Shown: in pieces, positions 1 through 14,100 of the stretch
Layout of the letters: each line of letters starts with the position of its first letter
How positions within the stretch are numbered: position 1 is the stretch's first letter
Assembly (NCBI GenBank): GCA_008694505.1
Contig: VZDJ01007755.1
Location: 1,813,409 to 1,877,408 of the forward strand
Length of the DNA: 64,000 nt
Reading direction: 5' to 3'
DNA from: Cyanoderma ruficeps
Lineage: Eukaryota > Chordata > Aves > Passeriformes > Timaliidae
Position numbers and translations under genes: made by a program
Notes under the pieces: model-generated
What the model was told of the DNA's origin: nothing
The model's database searches: none
What the model saw: only the letters and a program-made list of their open reading frames with translations

Positions 1-2035
1 TCTTTAACACTGCATTTGCTAAGCACAAACCTTCATTCCTTGAGTGCCATTTGACTAGTTTGGCCTCTTCCATAGAAGATCTGCTGGGAGATTCTTTAGC
101 TTTCCATACAAAGTATGTCAGTTTTGATGTTCGAGGACTGTTTTAATTTGCTCTGTCTGGGAGTGGATCGAAATGTGCCAGTTGGAGTTAGTGGGGTGTT
201 GCATGTACAACCTGTGCTGCCTCCTCCCTTGGGCTCCTGCCTCTGCCTCTGCTATGGTGTACACGGGGGTGAAAAAGAAAAGGTGCAGCAACGTTACTGC
301 CTGAAAGGACTAGCAAATTCCAGTTCATACAGGCTCTCCAGTTTTAACAAAGAACAACATCTATTTTATATTCACATTTTATTCAAAATAAATTAGCAGT
401 AATTTTACAGATCTTCTTCCCATTTTTTGGACTTTTTCCCCCTTTTGCTTCTTTCATCGTCTTTCAAAGAAAAATAATTGTTATAAATATTAACTGATAT
501 TTACAAACTTGACATGTTTGTTTTTACATTAATGTCTGTTTAATTCATTTATATTAATGCATTGGAGCAACAGAAACGGAAAATTAAGTGGAGTTCAGAA
601 ACTATTTTACAAACTCTTAATTCAGCTGTATCATAAATGAGATAAATATATGTGGCAATATAGAAGTTACTTCTTACTGTGATAAGTAATTATGAATGCT
701 GCCAAATTTGTTTTTTCTGAAAGCTGAACAATTACATTACTGGTGGGAAGATGATTAAATATTATGTAAGGAACTGGAAATTGCTGCCCTGTATTCATTG
801 AAATAAATGAGAAACTTGGATAAAAAAGGTCTATTTCTTCATGAAAAAAAAAAAATTAAGATATTGTCTGACCCTGTAGAAAGGTGAATGGGGAAAGGGT
901 CTTTCATGTATTGCTCTCAAATATTTAATGAACATACATTGGAAGCTTCCTGTTCTCTGTCGTAAAGTAATCATTAGACATTTATTACGTGCTTCTTATT
1001 ACTACATTACAGGTGTTACCATTCTAGAGAGTAAATATTGCTCAGGATTGTGATTAATTCTCTCTCAAATTAAGAGTGGACTCAAAGATGATTCAAGTTA
1101 ATGGAAAAACTGCCATTGATTTTCTCTTTTTTTCAATCATCTTCGGATATTAACTGAAATAAAATAGATTTTTTTTGTGTACTTTGCTCAACTCATCAAG
1201 TTTAACTTGCAACTCAGTATCTAAAAAAAAATGATATCTAAACCATCATAAAATATACATCTCATTGGTTCATTTTTGTGTATCTTCCTGTTCCCTTGGT
1301 GGGATATTTGAGATAAATGTGTTTGTGCTTATAGTAGTACTTTGCTGATATGACCATAGTGATACTGTGACTATAGTGACCGTACCGTCCTGGCAATATG
1401 TGTCAGTGCAAAAGTAGACAAAACAGAATAAAATATGTCCCCTGTTGATACAACTGCTTTGGCATCAAAATGCACTTGGTTCAAATCACTTATGCTGAAG
1501 GATAGAAAACTAATGTAAATTGAGCTGTGCAGATTTAACTATACTAATTTCTGGATGCATTGTTTCTTGAATCATATTCATACAGTGTAGAGGTTTAGAA
1601 AGAATTTTTTCTGGTAATTCATTGGTAAGAGGGCATCATTCAAAGGGCTACAATTTTTGCATTTTTTCATAGTGCCAATCCTGATATTTTCAAATAAGAA
1701 TTTTATATTGAGAATTTAAATACATGGAAATGTTTTCTAACAAAAATAATAAGCTGTAAGTTCAGTATACCTAGAAGTAGCCACTGTTATTTTGGCATCT
1801 GAATTTTTATATATAGATGACTGGATTGTGGCTGATGGTTAGAAAACCTAGCAGTTTTATAGAGAGATGAAATGTGCTTGTTTGTTTGTTTGTTTGTTTA
1901 AGTAATGTGAAATTTATCTGGACCATCTGGAATTACTAAGAATCCCTGTATTTTTGCTATGCTTATAAAGGGCAGCACTATTTTAAAGTTTCATTTATTC
2001 ATTATTCACCATAAACTTGGAATTGTGTTTCTCAG
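1..2035 (+). other. TRPA1: TRPA1 intron (upstream part outside window)
   Basis: This AT-rich stretch precedes the first recognisable exon and ends with a polypyrimidine-like tract and CAG at 2033-2035. I found no match to the preceding TRPA1 ankyrin exons in it. It holds a short (GTTT)5 microsatellite at 1880-1899 and an imperfect 17-bp duplication around 1350-1384. The small open frame at 115-396 has no recognisable protein features and is judged to be chance. Confidence 0.8.
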
Positions 2036-2135
2036 GGGGCTAATATTGATAGTGTTGACATAGAAGGTCGATCTCCACTTCTGCTGGCCACTTCCTGTGC
2101 ATCATGGAAAATTGTGAATTTACTGCTTTCAAAAG
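2036..2135 (+). CDS. TRPA1: TRPA1 exon 1 of 19 in window (ankyrin repeat)
   Basis: This exon encodes an ankyrin repeat reading GANIDSVDIEGRSPLLLATS and onward to NLLLSK, human residues 332-364. It starts in phase 0 after CAG and ends with one base of a split Gly codon before GTACAA. Confidence 0.93.
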
Positions 2136-5100
2136 GTACAAAGGAATATACACATACTCTATATATACTTCCTTTGAGTAGAGTTATTCATTTTAAAACT
2201 CTGCGTCCAGCTTCCCTCTCAATTTGAATTCAGTACTTCAGCATCCAGCCCAGGAGCAGCTGAGCTAAACAGCTGCACACGGCTGGTATCCCCTGAGATA
2301 AAGGAGGAATTGGTGTGATGATTTCACCCCTTTCACTACAGTGTGAACAGGCTGTAGAAGAAGGTGTATGCCATGTGTTACATTTCTCAGGGTGGAGGTG
2401 GCACTGGCACTCCATCCGGCACTCCTAAGCAGCTCACAAAGTAAGCAGAACTTCAGGATAAATAAACCACTTAAATGGAGCTGTGTTTCATACCAGCAAT
2501 CAACCTCTAAATGTTAAAGCTCACCAATTAATCCTTACCTGTACTTTTATAAAATCACATTCACCTTGAAAATGTTAAAGCAATATCTCTTTCATTTACT
2601 GCATTTTGGTGCATGTTAATGATTGTTACAGTATTTCCTCCTGTTAATAGTGTAATGGATTTTTTTTTAAAGTCTTACAGTAAATTTTGAAATTGTAAAA
2701 AGGTTACAGCTTTAAAGATGAGAAGAGATGACTATTTGCATCTTTAAATTTCCTCTTGATTTGTGAATGATCAGCAGCTGGGAATATAAGGGCCCCATAT
2801 AAAACTTAGTGCTGCGATGAAACACAAAATGCTTGCACGCAAGAAAATGATGAAAGCTGAGTTTCAGTGGGGGTGATTTTCTTTGGGAAGCAAAATTATA
2901 CATTACAAGGTCCACTTGAAAGAATATTTTATACATTTATAAAACTTATTTTATAAAATTTTATAGAGTAGTAAACATTTGTTCAATGTTTGTCCCTTTG
3001 TCTTAAACATCACTATGTTGTGCCAAGAACCAGCAGATTTGAAGTTGCTAGTATTTATTTCCATATTTATTTAGGAGCAAATGTATCATTAAAAGATCAT
3101 CTTGGTCGGAATTTCTTGCATTTGACCGTATTGCAGCCTGGAGGGTTACAGCATCTGAATGAGAAATACCTACAGGTACAGTAAGCATCAATTTATGTCC
3201 TTCTGTTACCCTAACCAGGAAAATGTAAAAAAATAAGCAGCTACCATTTTATTTTGGTGTGTTTGTAAAAATTTATGATGCTTGTTAAACAGGCCAGTGT
3301 CACAAAAAAATGGTTTGAAGAGGTACATATCACATATCTCTTATGAAAACATTTCAAAGCCAATAATACAGTTTTCTTATTGCCAGGCAAAGGAATAACA
3401 TAATCCCATAAATTATTTTGCTGTTGGGGGATTGAATAGCTCAAGAGGTAGGCAATAAAATATAGAACTTTTCACTTCTATTTTCTCAGCTTGCATGCAG
3501 TAAAACCAGGAGACATGGTCATAATCAGTCAAGATCTAGAACTTTATAAATAGTTTGCAACAGTAGCTTTCTATGGACTGGACCATAATGAAGTCTTGGA
3601 TTTGGTTTTTAAAATATTTCAAACATAAATTTGTATTTGGTTATGTTGAAATGAAGCACACATATTGACAGAGCTCAAGCTTGCCTTTTAATTTAATTTA
3701 AAAAATTAAATTTGCTGGCCTCCAGAGCTCCAGAAATAGCCTTTTAAATGTGAATCAAATATAACTCATCTTACAACATGGGCTGAAATCTGTGAACAGC
3801 TTTGATTGTAATTCAGAATGGATTTAACCTCCCTTTTCAGCAGATGTAGTGAATCAGTTTTAAAACAATGATGATAACTCTCAGTTCTCTGCGTTGAATT
3901 TCTGATTGTTGATCATATTAATAATTTAGACAAATAAGTGCATCAGATTGTGGGAGTTTTTTAGTTGCTTTAAGAAAGGTTGTAGGGTAGTGTTGGACAA
4001 GGAATCTGGGGAAATGAAGATGAAAAAGAGAAACAGGGGAAATAAATTCACACTGTAAACCAGTGAACTGCTGGGTTTTGACAATCCAAAGTTTTGCTAT
4101 TGAATGTAGACTATGAGACTGCCTTTATGTTTGGTACAAGCCTTCTGCTGCCAGCAGTGAGGATTATGTTGGAATGACAGCAAAGAAGTATTTCCTTTAT
4201 TGTGCTGTGGATGGGTTGCAGTAAGGATGCAGGATGGCAAATTCTTATGTTCTTTGAAGAGCAGTTGTTTGAAAAAATGGTGACCCATAAACCAGCAGAC
4301 AAAAAAAGTGCTCTTTGTTCCTAAATTTATGTTTGCTTAAGTTTATTTCTTCTTTTTTAGATACTGCTTTAGAGTGTTAATGCTATTGTTGCAGGCTAAC
4401 AGAAACTATGGAGCAGAAGTGATATAGATGTAATTCTGTTCTTTTGTTTTTTGGGTACTTCTTGGGGGATAACAGATGGAACATATTAAAAACCTCGTTG
4501 TGGATGAAGATAATGAAGGATGCACTCCTTTGCACTATGCATGCAGGCAAGGTGTGGCCCTCTCTGTGAATAATTTACTCAGCCTCAACGTTTCCATCTA
4601 CTCTAAGAGCAGGGACAAGAAGTCACCGTTACACTTTGCTGCCAGGTTAGTAGCACAGCCTGAGCAATAGAATCCATGCCATGGTTTCTATCCCTATGTT
4701 TCTGACATTTTTAAAATGAATTTTTAATTAATTTCTGTGTGTACCTTGCAAAGCTATGGGCGCATCAATACTTGCCAACGGCTTATAAGAGACATGAAAG
4801 ACACAAGACTTTTGAATGAAGGTGACAAGAAGGGAATGACTCCCCTTCATTTGGCAGCCCAGAATGGTCATGAGAAGGTAGTTCAGTTTCTTCTGAAGAG
4901 AGGGGCTCTTTTCCTCTGGTAAGTATGCAGATTTTCATTCATTAGGCCAAAAAACCCCTATCCCCCTATGTTTTATGTTCCTCTTCTGGGAAGTTAATGC
5001 AATCTAAATATAAGTACAGTAAATTAAAATAATTATTAATATATGCAAATTCAAACGTACAATATAAGAGCATGGTTGTAAAATACTTGTAAAACAGAGA

Positions 5101-8100
5101 ATCATAGCCAACTGTAAAACCAAGGTTTCTAATGCTGGGGGCACTTGAGGTTTCTCTAAATCCAACTGAGAGAAGATTATTGAACATTTTCATGAAAAAA
5201 AATGGTTTGGAAATATTACAACCATTTCAGCTTCACTTACAGACTTGAGTAGAGTTTCTGAGGACTGGTGGTTCACAGGTATTCTGCCTTGCCCTATAAG
5301 TCCTGCCTTCAGGTCAAAGATCCTCAGATCTCAGAAACAGATGAAAAGGGAGAGATCTAAGTACAATTAGTGAGTTGAACCTTTTACTTCTGAATGGTGC
5401 ATTGATCATCGCATAATAGTTGACAGAATGTATGGACAGAATGTATCTCTGCAGTAGTAGTAGTAGTCATGCAAAAAAAAAGAGGTCTAAGTCAAAGCAG
5501 CAAGAATTTGCATTCCCTTTAAATTTATAAAAAGCTTTTTTTATTTATAATTTCTAATTTTATACCATTACATGTAAGTGATTATAAAGGCTGGACAGCC
5601 CTGCACCACGCTGCCTTTGGAGGATACACGCGCACAATGCAGATTATTTTGGATACTAATGTGAAGTGTACTGACAGAGTGGATGAAGAAGGGGTATGTG
5701 TTAACATTCATTGTTTCTTGGCTGTTACTTCTAGACAAAATGTCAGGACTAGGCTATTAGTAATTTTCCACTGTGCATTATGTGTGTAATATTTTATTTC
5801 CTGTGGCAGACTCAGGGCTGTTATATTTTACTACTGTTAAAAAGATTTCTTGGATAAATATGTGATTGCTGAAGTTATTATCCAATCCTTTTAAGTGGGA
5901 GACAAAAAAGATTCAAATAGCCTAATAGAAAACATGAAACACTGAATGTGTTAGACATGTCCCTCTTGCCCCCAATACAATGCAAGAATATTTTAGCAAT
6001 GTAGTACAAACATTATGAACTTACACAGATGTGAAAAAGTCTGGTATCAACTACAGCTCATTAACATATTGTTTGAAATCCCCTGCACAGTGGTGTCCAG
6101 CAAAAACAGCATCTGTCTTGCTCTGGAGTTTGAACAAATGCAGTGTGTATCAGGTCAAGACAGAATCTCTTTCTTGGATTGAAGGCCTCTTGTATGAACC
6201 TGAACCATCAGAAGTACAGGGCAATCATTTTAAAGAACTGTTCAATTCCCAACACAGAAGCTGTTGCTAATTCCTCTGAGAACCGGTGTTGAAAACATTC
6301 AGAGTTACTAGATTAGAAACAAATCTTAACTATAAATTTATGAGAAGACTTAATTTCAATTTATGAGAAGTCCTTAATTTCAAAAAGAAAAATCTGTGTG
6401 CATTCAGAAGACTCTCAAAAGTCAGTTTCAGTGTAACTTGATTCCTAAACCACTGATTCTTTACTTTTATGAAAACACAAAAGAAAAAATAAATATTCCA
6501 CTTACAAAATTGCACCCTCAGATTTTCTTGCAGATTTTTTTGTATGAGCATATCTGGATATAATTGGATGCTTCTCTTCTTGATTATCAAATGCAGGTGT
6601 TATGTCTGTAGATACCGTCGTTTTTACCTACTTGTGACTTGTAGTGCATTAATTACAAAACTAAAATATATTAATGAATTGGCTTTTCTTACCTTCAATG
6701 AATTTCCTCTTCAGATTTTGCCCTACTGTAGCTGTAAACATAAAGAACATGTCTGTAACCTCTGTCAGAATCTCTGACAATAGTCTAATGTGTTGCTAGT
6801 AAAAGCATTCGAGGCTTGCAGCTGAGAAAGGCATGTGGCTTTTCAAAGTGGGGAAGCACTGAAATGTACTTTTTTTTAATTACTCATGTACTGCTATATT
6901 GCCTGTCTGCACAGAACACAGCTTTGCACTTGGCTGCACGAGAAGGACATGCAAAAGCAGTGAGGTTACTTCTTGACTACGGTGCGAAAATTCTGTTCAA
7001 CAAAGCACTGGCTTCTTTTTTCCATGAAGCAATACACAATAGGAGAAAAGACGTGGTGTCTGCTGTCATTTTGCACAAAAGGTGAAGTATACAGAAAACG
7101 ATTCTTGAATTTATTTACCCATGTGTTTTGTTTTGGTTGTCTTAAATGAGTTTAAGTTCTGAAAATCTGTAGTTTAATAAGTAAAACCGAGTACTTATTT
7201 TAAAATTCCAGAGCTTCTGTTCTAATGAGCATAAAAAGTGGCATAATTGTAATGGACATCAGACATTTGGCAAATGGTTTGTCATATTACATTGAGTATT
7301 TGCATTCTGTATGTAAAAAACATGTAGAAGCCATCAGAAATAATTCTGACCTTTCACATAGTGCTTAAATGCCTGTAGAATTTTAATCAAAATGTGAATA
7401 CAACTGAAGGCATTCGAGAGATTTAATTAAAATCATGATTTTAAATTTTGCAATTATTTTTAAATGTGGCATTTCAACTGCAGTTTAGAATATCTTAGGT
7501 TAAGGCATTGTGAAACCCCACTTTTGGAATAAAGCAATACACCATTGCCTAATGATAACATCTTTTGGTAAGAGTTACAGGAACGCTGACAGGATTTTAC
7601 TGTATTTATTATTACTTGCCTAATTTTGTAACCCAAGATTCCAAAATTCATTCCAGTTTCATATTTTTTAGGAAGCCCTAGCATCGTTGAAACATTTCTG
7701 CTTAGTTGATAACAGCATTTAACATGAATCATTCTTACAGAAGTATCCAGAATATTACTCAGCTAGTCCCCAAACAGCTTAGTTTCCATTTACTAGTGCA
7801 TAAAATAGTTATACGTTATGATTTTCAATGTCTTAAATAAAACTCAAATAATCTAAAAGTAGTCAAGTTGAAACAGAAGCAATTAATTAGTTTTCCATTA
7901 TCTGAAATAATTTTTTGCAGATGGGAAGAAGCTGTTGTGGCTTTCTCTCACTATTCCAGTGCCAATAAATGTCCTCTGCTGGAAATGGTTGAATATCTTC
8001 CTGATGCATTTAAAGTAAGTTTTCTGCACATGTTAAAGACATAACTTCACAAAATAACCTTAGTTTTGCTGCATTCATTTTTTTGCTTGCTGTGCTCACT

Positions 8101-11100
8101 AATACATGTTATTATAAGATAGAAGTAAGTTCACAAAATTATTTAACTGTATTTTAGTGATAGTCTTAATTTGTCCAGTTTAAGTTCTTCAGTACTAGAA
8201 AAGTTCTTAGCTTCCTGAGATCAATGGAATTACAAAAGTAATATAAAAATTATGTGTAAATGTAAAGTCATAAGTGAATTGGGTTCAAAATCATCTGAGA
8301 TATTTTCACTCTCTTAGCTAACTACTAAATGTCACAACAGAAATGTTTTTTAATTAAAATAGGAAGTGACTTGGTATGTATGTGTTCATGAACTATTCAC
8401 ACTTCATTCTTGTAAACTAGCATGTAGCCTTGTAAATTGCATTTATATTGAACTCCTACATGAAAACTCAGGAATTTTATGTCTTCAAAACATACATCAT
8501 AAAATCTGACTGAATCATCACTTCTCTTAGATGATCCTTGTATTTGATGGTCATTTTCTTCTGGTCTAACCACTTTCTGTTGAACATTGTCTATATCACC
8601 TTAATTCACTTTTCTGTTCATCTGCAAAGCTGGTGTTGGACAACTGCATAATTGAGTCTTCAGAGGAAAAGACAAGTCGAGACTTCTATGTAAGTAGATG
8701 AAAAAGTTTGAGAAAGTACACAACACGTATATTTTAATATACATGTCAAGCTCATATATGTAAGGTGCAGCTGTAGCTGAATCTCAGACTTTAACACAGA
8801 ACACAGGAGACAGATCTTATTTTATCCATTGTACTGTAAATGGTTTGAAGTTCAGTTTCTGTAATCTTCACGCTTACATATTTTAATAAGTGTGATATTA
8901 AGCTTCTACAATCCATAAACTGTATCTTTGCTCTGTTAATTTTTGCAATTGAGCTGGGTGTCAGTGGTTATGGGTATTTCAAAACAGCAGTGAGAAAAGA
9001 CACATAATATCTATTTATGCATATCAAAAGTATGCTTATAATAAGGAGTTCAATTGTCATCAATAATTTAGAGTTCAACATGTTTCTTTGTTTTGTAAAT
9101 ACTTGTCCAAAATCTTAAGAAGTAGATTGCTTTTAACCCTAGGGAGATATGAATGTTCTCCAGGTGTGTTACCTTTGAAACCATATTGAAAACCACCTTA
9201 GGATTATATTAGATTGGGTCCACATCATTAACAGAAAACTTTCAAATTTTTTGCTAGTGTGCATTTCCTTTATATTGTATTACCAAAGCCATAGAACTTT
9301 TAAAGACAAGCTTTTTTTTTTAAGTTTGCATTAAAACACAAACAAATCACAGTTATGAAAATGAGCTTTTTTAAAGTAACATTTTAGCAAGAAATGTGCA
9401 CTTTTCATTTTACAATTCAAAATGGCTGTTTGTTTAAACATCTTGCACTCACAGATGTGTGTCTTTATAGCATGTGTTCTGCTAACAATGAATATACATC
9501 TTGATTCTGACTACCTTGACACAATATGCTTTTTTTTTCCTCTAAAGGATAGCCTTTTTTGCATTAAGAACATAATCTAAGTCTGAGATAATCTTTTGCA
9601 TTATATTTAAATTCTGGTGTATGTGTGTTATACAGATTGAATATAACTTCAGATATCTTCAGTGTCCCTTGACACTTAACAAGAAAGTAAAGGATGGTGA
9701 AGATATTTTCTATGAACCACTTATCACTTTAAATGTAAGTTCTGGTTTTACTCTGATGTCATTGCCTGCTGTCTTGGTTTAGATAAAATCAAGAGGTTTG
9801 AATTTTTCATCATAGTATTTCTTCTCCAAAGCCCATAACTCTATTTATTAAAAGTATATTGAAATTAAGTATGGGCCAAAGTTCTAAGAAATAAATAAAA
9901 TATTTTTTTTAGGTATAAATAAAACTATGAATGCTCAAGATATTGCGCTGTATGTGCAGGTAGTACGTCAAAGAAAACCACACTCCAGCATTGTAGTGAC
10001 CATGCACTGGATGTAAGGCATTTAAAAAACCTGACAAGCTGATTTGTTCCACATGCTGCTTTCAAAATACTTATGATGCCTGAAACAAATTTTCCGGTTT
10101 TTTGCATTGTCAACCTTTTTCTGTCATTCTTTGTCAGAAAATGTTTATATAACAAACTTTCTGGCTTAATATGCTTATTTTGGGGGATTCCTGTTGGCAA
10201 TTAGTTGTTATATTGTCTAATAAATTCATAATTTTCTCATTGATTGTAAAAGCGTGGTCTCACAGGTATAGTTGAAGATAGTCTGTACAATTTTTGAAGC
10301 TTGAAATAGACTAACAGAGTCCCAGCAGAGGAGCTGAATGCCTTAGCAGGCAGAGGGGGCAAGATAGGGTTTGGGCCAAAGTGCTTAATCAAAAGAACTT
10401 TGCAATATCTTACACACATTTTAGTTTTCATTAGGCTAATAGTCAGGTAAAAAAAGGTGGCCTAGCCAGTTTTGTAAGCACTTTGCTTGCCTAGATGAAT
10501 TGAGTTTGACCCATCTGTATTTGTGTTTTGTAGGCCATGGTGCGCCACAATCGCATGGAGCTGCTCAGTCATCCTGTGTGTAAAGAATATTTGCTTATGA
10601 AATGGTTGGTCTATTGTAATGGATATAAAATATAATACTGCATGTCAAGATAAAGATTATTGTGCCTTAAAGTTGTTTATTAAAATGTGCATATTTATAG
10701 AGTTGTCTGAGCAAATGTCTTTTCCATAAAGTGCAACTTAGTATTAAGTAAAGATTTTTTTAACATTTACAACCAAGACGGCTACTATATTTTTTCCTCT
10801 TTGTTGCAAAAATATGTAATAAGGTTGCCAAATTAAAAATGAAAGGAACAGTGTTTCAGAGTGGCAAATAAACTTTTGTCCACATAAGTGATGAACACAT
10901 TCATCACAAAGGGACATTTCAAGAAACGTTTATTTCCTCATCTTGAAGGCATTATTGGCTGTTAAATTTGAATGCATGCTGTTCTAAATTTGAAAAGTGT
11001 TGTAACTGTAACATTCTCACTTTCAAGGATGGCCTATGGGTTTCGAGCGCATCTCATGAATTTAGGCATATATTCTCTTGGTCTCATCCCATTGACTCTT

Positions 11101-14100
11101 CTGGTCACTCACATACAACCAGGAAGGCCTTCAAATGGAACAGAGCTCTATGAAGAAAGACCATTAGAATATGAGGTACTTTTATTAGTAGTCACAATAT
11201 GTTTAGGATTTTTATAGCAAAAAGGCATGATTATTTAAATAATTTTTAGATTAATTTATAATCCAGTCACTCTAAGATGTAAAATCTAAGTGCATATTTC
11301 TAAAAATACAGCAGCAACCTCTTTAGATAATTTTCAGTTCTCACTTCTTATTTTTATTTTTTTTCTGAGAAATTTATATTTGATACAAGGTTACTTCAGT
11401 TTTTTCCCTGAAGTGAACAATGTTTGTTTAATATTGAAGAAAAAAGATCCACATGAGAGAAAATGCATATGGCTGAAACAGGAACTCCAAAAGGATTTGC
11501 TAGTAGAAATGAGAAATAAAATTAACTCAAGGGATATAAAAGGTTCATGAAGATATCCTGATATATGAAAAATTCATGAGAATCACATCTACAGCCCAAC
11601 CCATTATGTGGATTTCACAATAAATATTAGTAAACCAGAATTAGATAGTAATAATTATATGACACAAGCTAACAGGGTTACTTTACTTGGCAATATAATG
11701 TATATATAATAGGTAGAGATGAAACGAACATTCCTTTAATAATTTCTAATTCCTTTTGTGCTCTGATTTTTGTTTCAGGACTCATACTTCACAAGGGTGT
11801 GTATGTGTTTAGTTTTAATTATGAGTTTACTGGGCATCTGCAAAGAAATATTTCAGCTGATTCAGCAGGTAAGTACATAGAGAAATAACATTTATCAGAC
11901 AGTGTGCTTGCATGGCAGTTTGTATGATATTGAAATTAATCTGTTTTTTTCCTGATTTGAAGGCCAATTTGTGCTTTTTAATTTATATATATAAAGATTA
12001 AAACTGAGGAGAAAATTTAAATAGTGTATTGAATTCAGTGTTTTAATGATGAATGGCTTGTAAATATTAACCTTTCTCTCTTAAATCCTAGAAATTGAAA
12101 TATTTGTTGGATTACTCCAATCTACTCGACTGGACCATTTATACTACAAGCATAATTTTTGTGTCTTCTTTATTTATTAATACACCAGCTCATTTGCAGT
12201 GGGAATGTGGAGCAATTGCTGTATACTTGTCTTGGATGAACTTCTTGCTTTATCTTCAACGGTAAAAAATTTTAGGGGCTTTAAAATAAAATATTTTAAT
12301 ATTTTCAGATATTTTACATATCCTAACTTGTGACTTAGGATATTTTACGTATCCTAAGTCATTTTCAAATACATTGAAATCACTTGTGACTGATCAAGTT
12401 TGAGAACCCCATTTTGTATTTTTCTTTTTTTCAAACTATACAAGTTTCCAGATTAGGGTCAGAGGAATTTTTTATCTCTGATGAACTGTAAAGTAATTTT
12501 CAGTGTTTTTCATGTAAAGCATCACAACATATGTTATAGCAACTATAGAAATAACAATATTTATTTAATGTTAATTGAGCATAGCCAGGCTTAATTTTAT
12601 CTTTTTAAAATTATCTTTCATTACACTGTATAGATTTTGACTTTAAAAGAACTCAGAAGTATATGAATTATGATAGGCTTAAGGAAGTCAGGTTTTATGA
12701 GTAATACCTGGGAGAAGGTAAATTCTTTTATCATTTCCCATATTAAATGGCATATTTCACTTCTTTACACCATGAATTCCACATGCCATGTGTCCTGTAA
12801 AAGAATTACAATTATGATATTATTTTTCAGTTGATATTATGTCTGTTTATTGTGTTTAATTATCTTAAATCTTGTTACAGGTACGATAATGTCCAAGAGT
12901 TACGAACTGCAGGAGAGCTGGGTGGAGGAAAAAAATAGTGTGGGTGTAGGAAAAAAAATAGTGTGGGTGTAGTGCTTAAGATTAATAAATTAAACAGATT
13001 TGTGCCCAAGCAGGACTGCATGTGATAACACTGCATAAATGTTCTTCCGATTCTTATTGTATATATGCGCTAATCACCCCGGTGAAGTCTTGCAGACAGA
13101 CAAACACAACATCTGCTGAGTAATTTCAGAGTTGTTTTACTGTAGCAGGGATGTTTAAAGACATGGTTTGTAAACAGAGTTAATGTCAAAGAGAGTTCCT
13201 TTATGGTCTTGCCTCTGCTGCAAACCTTTGTCCTCCCCGTGTCTGACCTTAGTGACTAATGAATGGGTGTGTCCTGTCTGCCCTGGGCAAAATGGGAGCT
13301 CAACCTAAACAGCAGAGAGTAAATAGATGATTCTGCAACCTTTCTTCTGCTGTTTGATGAAATGCTTTCTTGGCCTGGCTATTTTTTCAAGTGTGTAGCA
13401 GTAGAACTCTACACATGATTTTTTAAATTTATTTAGGCTGTCTTTTCCCAAAGCAAGTTGTGATTCCATTGACTTCAACTGAATTTTGCCTAATAAATGC
13501 CTAATAAGTAAAAGAAGATCAGGTATGCTTTATCTCCAGCCTGACTTTTTCAGTCTTTCACATGTTTCAGAGTGAAAGACATACATAGGGATTTTCACAG
13601 TTGCTACTGTAGTAGCATAAAAAATCTCTTTTTTATGCTGGATTTGAGCGAAATTCCCAAGTTCAGGTTTGAAAGAAAAAATAATTGAATCTGCTTTATG
13701 ATAATTCCTGTTCTGAGATTTAGTTTTTGTGTTAACCAAGCATAGGAGAGGCTTGCCAACAACAGACTGTTGCTGGAAACACAGGTGTCTTAAAATTATG
13801 GTATTCTCCTTCTCTTCCTGAGCAGTGTATTTCCTTTTGTTTGCTTGTTTACCATTCTTTGTGTTACACTAAAACTACATGGTGTCATTTGTTTCTCATC
13901 TTGTAAAAAGTGAAATATTTTCAATCAGCTGTGTGGCTGCTACGTAGATTATGGTGCCAGTTGTCCTTTGTTCTGGTTGCTACTTTGCTTTGAGAAGCAG
14001 AAAAAAGTTGGATATTTGCTAATGTTTTTATTCTGTATGCAGCAGTGGTACAACACTGTACTGCTTATGCCTATGGAGAGGATAAATGTTATCCATGAAA

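Noticed and set aside
2230..2415. 61-codon minus-strand frame in a TRPA1 intron
   Set aside because: Antisense, short, without domain; ordinary intronic sequence.
12891..12937. CAG|GTACGATAATG resembling an extra exon start within the S4-S5 intron
   Set aside because: The flanking exons already join seamlessly (YLQ-R-FENYG) and no donor-bounded homologous segment follows.
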